A DNA stretch of 64,000 nucleotides from Terriglobia bacterium (GTDB lineage: Bacteria; Acidobacteriota; Terriglobia; Terriglobales; Acidobacteriaceae). The notes beneath the pieces were generated by a model. The model ran no database searches, was not told where the DNA came from, and saw only the letters and a list, made by a program, of their open reading frames with translations. Location: contig JAJPJE010000012.1 of the NCBI GenBank assembly GCA_021324365.1, positions 1 through 64,000 of the forward strand, read 5' to 3'. A program made the position numbers and the translations under genes. This document shows, in pieces, positions 45,098-53,255 of the stretch; positions within the stretch are counted from its first letter, which is position 1, and every line of letters starts with the position of its first letter.

Positions 45098-46788
45098 TGA
45101 ACCTGGCGTTCGCTCCTTCCGAGGCACATTCCGAGCTATTGCGACAGAACCTGCGGGCGGAACTGCTGCGCTTCACCACAGCAGGCAGCGTGGATGATGG
45201 CAAGTCGACGCTGATTGGCCGGCTGCTGCATGATTCGAAGTCCGTGTACGAGGATCAACTGGCATCGGTGAAAAAGAGCCGCATAAACCGATCGAGCGGA
45301 CCAATCGATTTTTCGCTGCTGACCGACGGACTGCGTGCCGAGCGCGAACAGGGCATCACGATCGACGTCGCTTACCGTTACTTCGCCACGGCGCGGCGGA
45401 AATTCATCATCGCCGACACGCCGGGTCATGAGCAATACACGCGCAATATGGCCACTGGCGCATCTACCGCCGATCTGGCGATCATTCTCATCGATGCCAG
45501 CAAGGGACTATTGCCGCAGACACACCGGCACGCCTATATTGCGTCGCTACTAGGCATTCCAAATTTACTGGCGGCTGTCAACAAGATGGACCTGGTGGAT
45601 TTTAGTGAGGCGCGTTTCCTGGAACTCGAACAGGCATTCGGGGAGCTGGCTGCGCAACTCGGTACCGCGAATGTGCAGGCTATCCCGATCAGCGCGCTGG
45701 ACGGGGACAACGTCGTCGATCGTAGTGAGCGAACGCAGTGGTATGGCGGACCAACGCTGCTGGAGCATTTAGAGACGGTCCCGATCCGACGCGTAGTTAC
45801 AACTGGGGCACTGCGGTTTCCGATCCAGTATGTGATTCGCCCGGACGCGAACTTCCGCGGATTTGCAGGGCAGATTGCCGCCGGCACATTGCGTCCGGGA
45901 GATGAGGTGATGGCCTTACCGTCGAAGCAAAGCACGCGCGTAAAAGCAATCATCGGCCACGACGGTGATCTCGCTGAGGCGTATCCGCCTATGTCGGTCA
46001 CCGTCACACTAGAGGATGAGATCGATCTTAGTCGCGGTGACATGCTGGTGAACCCGTCCAAATCGCCGGAGATCTCAACCCGATTGGAAGCAATGCTGGT
46101 GTGGATGCATGCGCAACCTCTGCAGCTCTCCCAAAGGTTTCTGCTCAAACACACGGGGAAGACGGTACGAGCGCAGGCGTTGCGGATCGTGCATCGCGTG
46201 AACGTCTCGAATTTGCAGAAGGAGCCGGCGCGACAGTTGCAGATGAATGATATTGCGGCCGTGGAACTCCAGACTACGGCACCGCTCTTCTTCGATGCCT
46301 ATGAGTCGAATAGGATTACCGGCAGTTTCATCCTGATCGACCCGATCTCGAATGCAACGGTCGCCGCCGGCATGATCCGAAGGCCGGTTGCGGAGAATGC
46401 AACCTATGGTTCGCCGGTAACCCTGGCCGAGAGAGAGATGCGCAATGGCCATCGGCCGGCTGTGATTCTCGTGAATGATGCGAAGCTTGCCAAGATGGTC
46501 GAACGGAATCTGTTTGATGATGGTTTCCAGGTGCTCGCCCTTGAGGCAGAGGCAGTTTCAAGGGATCATCTCCCAAAGCTGATTGGAATGACGACAGAGG
46601 CTGGAGTGGTAACAATCCTCTCTGGCGTCACTGCGGACGCCAAGAAGTTGCTGGTTAAGCACACTGAGGACAGCAGCTCTTTCTTTGATCTTTCTTCAAT
46701 AAACAGTACAGATGACAACGAAGTCCTGCAGCGGGTCGCGTCGCTCGCGCGAAGCCTGCGCAATCTAGGGGATGCAAATGACATTTGA
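45097..46788 (+). CDS. cysN: Sulfate adenylyltransferase GTPase subunit CysN with a degenerate APS-kinase tail
   Basis: This EF-Tu-like GTPase of 563 residues couples GTP hydrolysis to APS formation. The P-loop is GSVDDGKSTLIG, and ADTPGHEQYTRNM and NKMDLVDF complete the G boxes. The GTPase and barrel parts end near residue 430. About 130 more residues follow that align in pattern with the CysC (APS kinase) part of CysNC fusions: VTLAEREMRNGHRPAVILV, then directly AKLAKMVERNLFDDGFQVLAL. The kinase P-loop that should lie between them is missing. So APS kinase activity is not expected. It overlaps cysD and cysH. Confidence 0.92.
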   Translation: MNLAFAPSEAHSELLRQNLRAELLRFTTAGSVDDGKSTLIGRLLHDSKSVYEDQLASVKKSRINRSSGPIDFSLLTDGLRAEREQGITIDVAYRYFATARRKFIIADTPGHEQYTRNMATGASTADLAIILIDASKGLLPQTHRHAYIASLLGIPNLLAAVNKMDLVDFSEARFLELEQAFGELAAQLGTANVQAIPISALDGDNVVDRSERTQWYGGPTLLEHLETVPIRRVVTTGALRFPIQYVIRPDANFRGFAGQIAAGTLRPGDEVMALPSKQSTRVKAIIGHDGDLAEAYPPMSVTVTLEDEIDLSRGDMLVNPSKSPEISTRLEAMLVWMHAQPLQLSQRFLLKHTGKTVRAQALRIVHRVNVSNLQKEPARQLQMNDIAAVELQTTAPLFFDAYESNRITGSFILIDPISNATVAAGMIRRPVAENATYGSPVTLAEREMRNGHRPAVILVNDAKLAKMVERNLFDDGFQVLALEAEAVSRDHLPKLIGMTTEAGVVTILSGVTADAKKLLVKHTEDSSSFFDLSSINSTDDNEVLQRVASLARSLRNLGDANDI

Positions 46789-47467
46789 AGCGCAGCTTGC
46801 AGAGGAACTGAGCGCCGATCAGATCATTGACGAAATCCTTCATAAGAATGAGACAGCCCGGGCTTGCTTGACGTGCAGCTTTCAAGCCGAAGACATGATC
46901 GTACTCGACCTGCTTCGCAAGAGAGTACCCGATATTCCGGTGCTGTTTTTGGAAACCGGTTATCACTTCGCTGAGACGTATGAGTACCGATCTCGGATGG
47001 GGCAAAAATGGTCGCTGAATCTGGTGAATGTAATTCCGGAAAAAACGGTGAAGCAGCAGGAATCGGAGCTCGGAATTCTTTACCGGATCGATCCGACGCA
47101 GTGTTGCCAGCTGCGAAAAGTCGAGCCGCTGATGTTGTCCTTGGAGCCGTATCGCGTGTGGTTCACGGGATTGCGACGAGAGCAGTCTCCAACTCGGCGC
47201 AATCTCAAGCAGGTTGAGAATCATCGATTGCCGAGTGGAACGGAGCTGTTGAAGGTGAGTCCGTTGGCAGCATGGGACTGGAAACAAGTGTGGCGGTACA
47301 CCGTCGATAACGAGATTGATTATCTGCCGTTATACGATCGCGGTTATCTCAGCATCGGGTGTGAGCCGTGCACGAAAATTCCACATGCTGGTGCAGATCC
47401 CCGTTCCGGGCGATGGGGTGGAGCGAAGCTGGAATGCGGGATACACACGTTCTCGAAACCGGAGTGA
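46778..47467 (+). CDS. cysH: Assimilatory APS reductase CysH (iron-sulfur type)
   Basis: This enzyme reduces activated sulfate to sulfite using thioredoxin. The 229-residue protein carries the two Cys pairs that bind a 4Fe-4S cluster, CCQLRK and GCEPC, and the catalytic ECGIH at the C-terminus. These mark the plant/bacterial APS-reductase branch rather than the cluster-free PAPS reductase. The start at 46778 has GGGG six bases upstream; ATG 46772 sits directly on it. It overlaps the cysN end by 11 bases. A strong palindromic element follows the stop and may end the operon. Confidence 0.93.
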   Translation: MTFEAQLAEELSADQIIDEILHKNETARACLTCSFQAEDMIVLDLLRKRVPDIPVLFLETGYHFAETYEYRSRMGQKWSLNLVNVIPEKTVKQQESELGILYRIDPTQCCQLRKVEPLMLSLEPYRVWFTGLRREQSPTRRNLKQVENHRLPSGTELLKVSPLAAWDWKQVWRYTVDNEIDYLPLYDRGYLSIGCEPCTKIPHAGADPRSGRWGGAKLECGIHTFSKPE

Positions 47468-47474
47468 TTGGGAA

Positions 47475-47516
47475 CCCAGGTTAGCAGCCAAAAGCGGCTG
47501 CGAACCTGGGGTACCA
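47475..47516 (+). repeat. Dispersed palindromic element, copy C
   Basis: Arms CCCAGGTTAGCAGCC and GGCTGCGAACCTGGG pair over 15 positions with one mismatch around an AAAAGC loop, followed by GTACCA. It begins seven bases after the cysH stop and lies between convergent genes, so it may act as a transcript end. Confidence 0.7.
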
Positions 47517-47551
47517 GAAACGAACCTCGGACACTGAGCGGAACAGGCGCT

Positions 47552-48088
47552 CTATTTCGGCGCGCCGCTCTGAATTGTCCCATTCGGAGCAGTCGACTGG
47601 GGCGTCGGAGTAGCATTCCACTGTTGCTGAATTCTCTGAATGTCACTGTTCGTAAAGGTTTTCGCACTCATGGATTCCTTCTGCTCTTTCAGCTTGCGCG
47701 CGACCTCTGCGAGATCGGGTCTGGCTTGGTGCATAGTCGGATAAGTCGAATATTGTGCCATCCCGAAATTGAAAGGCGGTTCGACGGCCTGATTCCCAGC
47801 CATCTGCGGCGTGACCTGTTGAGGAGCAACGACCACCACGGCAGGCGGAGGCGCGGGTGCCCCTTCAGATTCCGCCAATGCAGTCGCTGTTCCGGCTACG
47901 GGGTAGGGGGCCGTGGAAGCATCGCCCAGATGAACGATGGGCGTATACAACAACGGCGGCGAAGCCACGACAACCGGCACCACCGGCCCTTGTTGCGTTC
48001 CATACCCATAAGGAGTTACGGCTACTTGTGCGCTCAACAGCGCAGCAGAAGCCAGGACGAGCAGAACAACCAGGAGATAACGCGGCAT
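47552..48088 (-). CDS. Exported hypothetical protein rich in Pro, Ala and Val
   Basis: The 178-residue protein starts at ATG 48088, behind a GGGGG box, with a signal peptide (YLLVVLLVLASAALLSAQ). The next 90 residues are low-complexity, with PPAVVVVAPQQV and several Pro-rich runs. The C-terminal third is more helical: DLAEVARKLKEQKESMSAKTFTNSDIQRIQQQW. No known domain is visible. It stands between the cys operon and the E1-like gene, converging on cysH. Confidence 0.6.
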   Translation of the reverse strand: MPRYLLVVLLVLASAALLSAQVAVTPYGYGTQQGPVVPVVVASPPLLYTPIVHLGDASTAPYPVAGTATALAESEGAPAPPPAVVVVAPQQVTPQMAGNQAVEPPFNFGMAQYSTYPTMHQARPDLAEVARKLKEQKESMSAKTFTNSDIQRIQQQWNATPTPQSTAPNGTIQSGAPK

Positions 48089-48167
48089 AAGCGCCCCCGA
48101 TATCAAATTCACGGTTTCGACTGACACCGTGAAACGGAAAATGCCCAACATCTGATTTGTTAGATGC

Positions 48168-49190
48168 TCAACTGCCTATGAAACGTGCATAAAGACTGCG
48201 GGCAATTGCCGTATCGGTAGTGCCCTTGATGATGGCGCGGCCGTCGGGGAAGAGCGTCAGCTCATACGGCTCACGCCAAAATTTTAGGACAAAATCATTA
48301 TGGCGAACAAGCCCGTGCGGTTTCAGGCGTGTGCTCATTTCCCCGAAGTTGATGGCCCGGTGCATTTCATGAATCTGAACGGAGTTTCTACCACAGAGCG
48401 TCACATGCGGGCGCGATTTGCCTTCAAGGTGAATGAAGTCGTGTTTGCCGCACGTGCGGCAGTCAGGCTTTGGGCGCGCCGCCCGAACTTCGGAGGTCTC
48501 ATTTGCCCAGATGTCCCAGGATAGCAAGGTACGACGCATTTTATCCCTGGCCCCGACTAAGAACTTGAGCGCCTCTGTGGCCGAGATGGAGGCCATCAGG
48601 TTCACGGCCGAATTGAGAATACCGGAGGTATCGCAGGTTTCCACCACGCCGGTTGGCGAATCCGGGAAAATGCACGCGAGGCAGGCAGTTTCGGCGGGAA
48701 GGACGTTCATAGCAACGCCATAGCTGCCCACAGCAGCTGTATAAATCCACGGTACGTTATGAGAAACCGAGAAGTCGTTGATCAGGTAACGGGTTTCAAA
48801 GTTGTCGGTACCGTCCAGGATCAGTTCCACATCCGACAGCAACTCTTCCGCGTTATCGGGTGTCAGGTCGACGACGTGTGGTTCTATGCGGACGTCGGAA
48901 TTGAACGTGGCGATCTGCCGCGCTGCCGCGATAGCCTTCGGCAGGGATTCGACGGCATCCGCCTCCTCGAAAAGCGATTGCCGCTGCAGATTACTGGCCT
49001 CGACGTAGTCGCGGTCGATGAGCCGAACAAAACCCACCCCCGCGCGAGCTAGAAGGCTGACCAGAGCCGAGCCAGTTGCGCCGCACCCGATGACTGCGAT
49101 TCGGGCAGTCGCAAGCCTTTTCTGGCCTTCCGGTCCAATCGGCTTGAACAGCACTTGCCGGGAATAACGGTCTTCCGAAGAGAGAGGCAT
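48168..49190 (-). CDS. ThiF/MoeB-family E1-like adenylyltransferase
   Basis: This 340-residue enzyme adenylates the C-terminus of a ubiquitin-like sulfur carrier. It shows the ATP-binding ARIAVIGCGATGSALVSLLA, the Arg/Asp segment RLIDRDYVEASNLQRQ and DGTDNFETRYLIND. The possible active-site Cys lies in VVETCDTSGIL, and zinc Cys pairs appear as CLACIF and CRTCG. A C-terminal extension (about residues 255-340) is not of the rhodanese type. The partner could be MoaD or ThiS. The neighbouring cys genes suggest a sulfur link, but the specific partner is open. Confidence 0.87.
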   Translation of the reverse strand: MPLSSEDRYSRQVLFKPIGPEGQKRLATARIAVIGCGATGSALVSLLARAGVGFVRLIDRDYVEASNLQRQSLFEEADAVESLPKAIAAARQIATFNSDVRIEPHVVDLTPDNAEELLSDVELILDGTDNFETRYLINDFSVSHNVPWIYTAAVGSYGVAMNVLPAETACLACIFPDSPTGVVETCDTSGILNSAVNLMASISATEALKFLVGARDKMRRTLLSWDIWANETSEVRAARPKPDCRTCGKHDFIHLEGKSRPHVTLCGRNSVQIHEMHRAINFGEMSTRLKPHGLVRHNDFVLKFWREPYELTLFPDGRAIIKGTTDTAIARSLYARFIGS

Positions 49191-49476
49191 AAGTCATTCG
49201 GCGCCAGAGACATAGGTGACCAAAACTGGTCAGTAGGTACCCGGGGCACGATGCAGCTATTATAGAAGCCGCTCACAACTTTCTCAGTCACCATGTGCGT
49301 TTCGCTCCTCGTATCAGTTCCGCGAATTGAGGCGGATCCAGAAGGAGATGAGTGCACGGGCGCAGCGCCGGCTGATTTCGTCAACTGCCGAGATCATGAT
49401 GCCCGGCAATGTCGGTATGACTTCGTCCTGGTACGAGGCGGCGAACTGAAGCTGAGCCGGTTTTGATGTCATAAGC

Positions 49477-52400
49477 GTGCGCAGACACTTTTCTCTTTCT
49501 AAGTTCGTGTTCGTGCTGGTGCTGTTCGTCGTTGCGCCCGCGTGGGGACAAGTTGCGCCTGTCTCAGAGCCGACCAAGGCCCCAACTCACGATGAATTGA
49601 CTTCGAAAAGCTTGATAGGCGCACGCGTGAGTGACATCCAGTTCCGCGGTCTGACTCTGGATCCGCGTTCTCTGACCCAGTTGCAACAACTGGTGAAACT
49701 CGCAGTCGGGCAACCTCTGGACCGCCAAAAGCTCCGCGCCAGCATTCAGGCGCTGTATGCAAGCGGGAAGTTCGCGAATCTGCAAGCCGAAGCCGAGCGG
49801 CAGCCGTCGGGCGACATAACTCTCATTTTCCGTGCAGTGCCTAATTATTTTGTAGGAAGCGTTCTCGCTGATGGCGCGCCGAAGAAGCCCACCGATGTTC
49901 AGCTTGCGGACGCCTCGAAGCTGCAACTGGGAGAGGTCTTCACGCAACAGAAGGTGGACCAAGCCGTCTCTCGTATTTTGACTGTTCTGGCGGACAACGG
50001 CTTCTACAAAGCCGAGGTTACGTTCACCGAAACCCGGCACGACGACACGCAGTTGGTCGATGTTGCCTTCCATGTGCGTTCCGGCCCCCAGGCCCGAATC
50101 GGCGCCGTCAGCGTGAATCCCGAGTCGGGCTACACGGCGCAGCAGGTCGCACAGATTTCGAAACTGAAAGCTGGAAAGCAAGTTAGCGCTGGCACGCTCA
50201 CCGCTGGTATTGGCCGCCTTCGCAATAAGCTGGCGAAGAACGATCATCTCGAAGCGCAGATCGCACTTGCCAATCGTACCTACAATAAGGACACGAATAC
50301 GCTCGACTACGACTTCAAGATCGATCGTGGACCGCAGGTAAAGATCATCGTTGAAGGGTCGAAACTTAGCCGCCGCAAGCTGAAAAAGTATGTACCGATT
50401 TTTCAGGAGCACTCGGTTGACGAAGACCTGTTGAATGAAGGAGTGCGTAACCTGCGGGACTACCTCCAGACGGAGGGTTATTTCGACGCGCAAGTCAGCT
50501 ACACGAAGGATCTGAAAGACTCCGGTCACCTCGACGTTACCTACACCATCGATCGCGGAGCAAGGCATGATCTTGTCGAAGTGAAAGTGGATGGGAACAA
50601 GTATCTGAACACGGAATTTAGTATTCGTCCGATACTGCAGGTACAGAAAGAGAGTACCGTACTGCCTCATGGGAGGTTCAGCCAGCAGTTAGCGGCGCAA
50701 GACGTGGAGAACATCAAGAATCAATATCGAGCGAACGGCTATCAGCAGGTGCAGGTGCAGTGGGAACTGAAGGACAACTACGAAAACCAGGCCAATAAGA
50801 TGGCGGTGTTCTATCACATCGTGGAGGGTCCGCAGACGAAGGTAGGTTCGCTGACGATCGAAGGTGCCTCTGTAGCCAACCGCAGCGATTTTCCTCCGCT
50901 GACCATAGTCGAGGGCGAACCATATTCGCAGGCCGGAGTGGATTCAGATCGCGAGTCGATCCTCACGTACTACTTCAATAACGGGTATCCCAACGCGGAA
51001 TTGGATGCAACTTCGACAGCGGCAACCGATGCTCCAGACCGCATAAACGTGACGTACAAAATCGTGGAAGGAGACCAGGTATTCGTCGATCGCGTGATTC
51101 GTGCGCACCTGACCTATACCCGGCCCAAGTACGTGCTCCGGGAATTGCAGATTCACCCCGGCGATCCGTTGAGCCAGCAGAAGATTTACGACACGCAAAG
51201 CAAGCTGTACAGCCTGGGAGTATTCAATGCAGTAAATATCGCGGTAAAAAACCCGGATGGGCAGGAACAGTACAAAGATGTGCTCATGGAATTCCAGGAA
51301 GCAAGACGCTGGATCTTCGATTATGGATTTGGCATTGAAGCCAGCACCGGGCAGCCCTCCGCGCCGTCGACGACCACAAACAGCAGCGGCCAGACCGTTA
51401 ACACAACGTCGTCTCCTGAAGGCGTGACAGGAGTGAGCCCGCGAGTATCGTTCGACGTTACGCGGCTGAACTTCTTGGGAGCAACCCACACGCTGGCGCT
51501 GAAAAGTCAGTACGGAAAATTAGAGAAGTTGGGTCTGGTTCGCTTCGATGCTCCGCGGTGGTTCGACAATCCGAACCTGACGTTTTCCATCACAGCTTTC
51601 TACGACGATGCAATCAATGTAACGACATTTACATCGGAACGTTTGGAAGGCTCGGTTGGAATCGATCAGGTAGTGTCGCGGCGCGCGAATGGTAATCCCG
51701 TTACGACTCTGTCTTACCGATTTACCTACCGCCGGGTGAAAGCCAGCAACCTGGTGGTTACACCTGATGAGATTCCGATTCTATCACAGCCGGTGAGAGT
51801 AGGTATTCCCTCATTCACATATAGCCGGGACAAGCGGAACGATCCGATCGACGCCACGAATGGGAATTTCACTACCCTCGACTTTGGACTCGCGTCGCAC
51901 TACTTCGGTTCAGAGGCTGACTTCGGGCGCATGGTGGGCCAGAATTCGACATACGTGCCGTTCCGCAGGAAGCCGAACACCAAAGTGAGCTGGGTATTTG
52001 CGCGGACGTTGCGCCTGGGGCTGGCGGAGCCATTCAACAATACGGTGATTCCGCTTCCGGAAAGGTTCCTTGCCGGCGGCCCTAACTCATTGCGTGGTTT
52101 CGCATTGAACCAGGCTGGGCCACGAGATTTGACCACCGGCGCGCCGCTTGGAGGCAATTCGCTGATCGTGAATAGCCTTGAACTGCGGTTTCCTCCTCTG
52201 GCGCTGCCCTTCGTCGGCGACAGCTTGAGTCTGGTGGCGTTCAATGACATCGGCAACGTGTTTGCGGATAACACCACGATGTTCAAAAGTCTGTTCCGGT
52301 TTTACCAGCCAAATCGCGCGGCATGTCAAAATCAAAGCACGGAGCAGCAGTGCCGTTTCGATTACATGGCGAATACCGTGGGTGCCGGAATTCGGTACAA

Positions 52401-52557
52401 GACGCCAATCGGACCTGTTCGCCTCGATTTGGGGTACAACACCAATCCTCCGGCGTACCCGTACTTCAGTGCCGATTCTTCCGGCAACCTCACCGTGTTT
52501 AATACTCGTGTGAGCCGCCGGATTAATTTCTTCTTCAGCATTGGGCAGGCATTCTGA
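49477..52557 (+). CDS. Omp85-family outer membrane assembly protein (BamA/TamA-like)
   Basis: The 1026-residue protein has a signal peptide (FVFVLVLFVVAPAWGQ) and about six POTRA-type repeats (for example the segments ending VEVKVDGNKYLNTEF and VRNLRDYLQTEGYFDAQVSY). A C-terminal 16-strand barrel follows, with GPNSLRGF, LEL-RFPP and VRLDLGYNTNPPAYPYF; the last residue is Phe. The GTG start at 49477 fits the signal peptide. Proteobacterial TamA has three POTRAs, so this longer form resembles BamA in length, but its operon with TamB points to a TamA-like role. The 286 bases before it hold no gene I can support. Confidence 0.88.
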   Translation: MRRHFSLSKFVFVLVLFVVAPAWGQVAPVSEPTKAPTHDELTSKSLIGARVSDIQFRGLTLDPRSLTQLQQLVKLAVGQPLDRQKLRASIQALYASGKFANLQAEAERQPSGDITLIFRAVPNYFVGSVLADGAPKKPTDVQLADASKLQLGEVFTQQKVDQAVSRILTVLADNGFYKAEVTFTETRHDDTQLVDVAFHVRSGPQARIGAVSVNPESGYTAQQVAQISKLKAGKQVSAGTLTAGIGRLRNKLAKNDHLEAQIALANRTYNKDTNTLDYDFKIDRGPQVKIIVEGSKLSRRKLKKYVPIFQEHSVDEDLLNEGVRNLRDYLQTEGYFDAQVSYTKDLKDSGHLDVTYTIDRGARHDLVEVKVDGNKYLNTEFSIRPILQVQKESTVLPHGRFSQQLAAQDVENIKNQYRANGYQQVQVQWELKDNYENQANKMAVFYHIVEGPQTKVGSLTIEGASVANRSDFPPLTIVEGEPYSQAGVDSDRESILTYYFNNGYPNAELDATSTAATDAPDRINVTYKIVEGDQVFVDRVIRAHLTYTRPKYVLRELQIHPGDPLSQQKIYDTQSKLYSLGVFNAVNIAVKNPDGQEQYKDVLMEFQEARRWIFDYGFGIEASTGQPSAPSTTTNSSGQTVNTTSSPEGVTGVSPRVSFDVTRLNFLGATHTLALKSQYGKLEKLGLVRFDAPRWFDNPNLTFSITAFYDDAINVTTFTSERLEGSVGIDQVVSRRANGNPVTTLSYRFTYRRVKASNLVVTPDEIPILSQPVRVGIPSFTYSRDKRNDPIDATNGNFTTLDFGLASHYFGSEADFGRMVGQNSTYVPFRRKPNTKVSWVFARTLRLGLAEPFNNTVIPLPERFLAGGPNSLRGFALNQAGPRDLTTGAPLGGNSLIVNSLELRFPPLALPFVGDSLSLVAFNDIGNVFADNTTMFKSLFRFYQPNRAACQNQSTEQQCRFDYMANTVGAGIRYKTPIGPVRLDLGYNTNPPAYPYFSADSSGNLTVFNTRVSRRINFFFSIGQAF

Positions 52558-53255
52558 TGAAACGTGCACTGGCGATCCTTTTCTTGCTTTTGTTTACGTG
52601 GGCTGCACGGGGGCGCGCCACCGAAGTGATCGACCGCATCGTGGCTGTGGTGAACGGGAAACTGATCCTGCAAAGCGATGTGGAACAGGAAGCGCGTCTG
52701 GAAGCGTTTTTAGCCGGCGACAGAGTCTCCGAAGTCGAGAGTTCCGAAGCCGATGCTGTACTTCAGAGAATGATCGATCGCCAGTTGATCCATGAGCAGA
52801 TGCATGGTGCTACAACCATTTCGACCTCGGCCCCGCCGGTTGAGCGCAGGGTGAAGGAATTGCGCACCAGTATCGGCAAATCGGTTGAGAGTGACGAAGG
52901 GTGGCACAACGCGCTTGGAGACGCCGGTTTAACAGAAGAAGAGGTTCGGCAGCACTTTGCGGATGAAGTGCAAACCATGAGGTTTGTGGAAACACGGTTG
53001 CGGCCTCGGATACAGGTCGACGAAAAGAGCATCGAGACGTACTACCGAGAGGAGTTGCTGCCAGAACTGCAGAAGTCGGGAGGGCCCACGGTTTCGCTGC
53101 CAGACGTTTCGCGCAAAATTCGCGACGTCCTGATCGAACGAGAACTTGACGCGTCTCTCTCGGAGTGGCTCAAGTCACTACGCCAGCAAAGCGAAATTCG
53201 CTTGCTCTCACCCATCCAAAAGACTCAATCGTTGCCGGCACCTCAGGGAAAATAA
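52557..53255 (+). CDS. SurA-like periplasmic chaperone without PPIase domain
   Basis: The 232-residue protein has a signal peptide and the SurA N-terminal helical domain: VIDRIVAVVNGKLILQSDVEQEARL, LQRMIDRQLIHEQM, and LTEEEVRQHFADEVQTMRFVETRLRPRIQV. The parvulin isomerase domain of full SurA is absent; a short helical end (VSLPDVSRKIRDVLIERELDASLSEWL) closes the fold. It should chaperone outer-membrane proteins. It overlaps the Omp85 stop and the TamB start (TAATG), so the three genes are one transcription unit. Confidence 0.82.
   Translation: MKRALAILFLLLFTWAARGRATEVIDRIVAVVNGKLILQSDVEQEARLEAFLAGDRVSEVESSEADAVLQRMIDRQLIHEQMHGATTISTSAPPVERRVKELRTSIGKSVESDEGWHNALGDAGLTEEEVRQHFADEVQTMRFVETRLRPRIQVDEKSIETYYREELLPELQKSGGPTVSLPDVSRKIRDVLIERELDASLSEWLKSLRQQSEIRLLSPIQKTQSLPAPQGK

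Noticed and set aside
49314-49577. Minus-strand open frame of 87 codons overlapping the Omp85 start
   Set aside because: No ribosome binding site or domain, and it conflicts with the signal peptide of the Omp85 protein.
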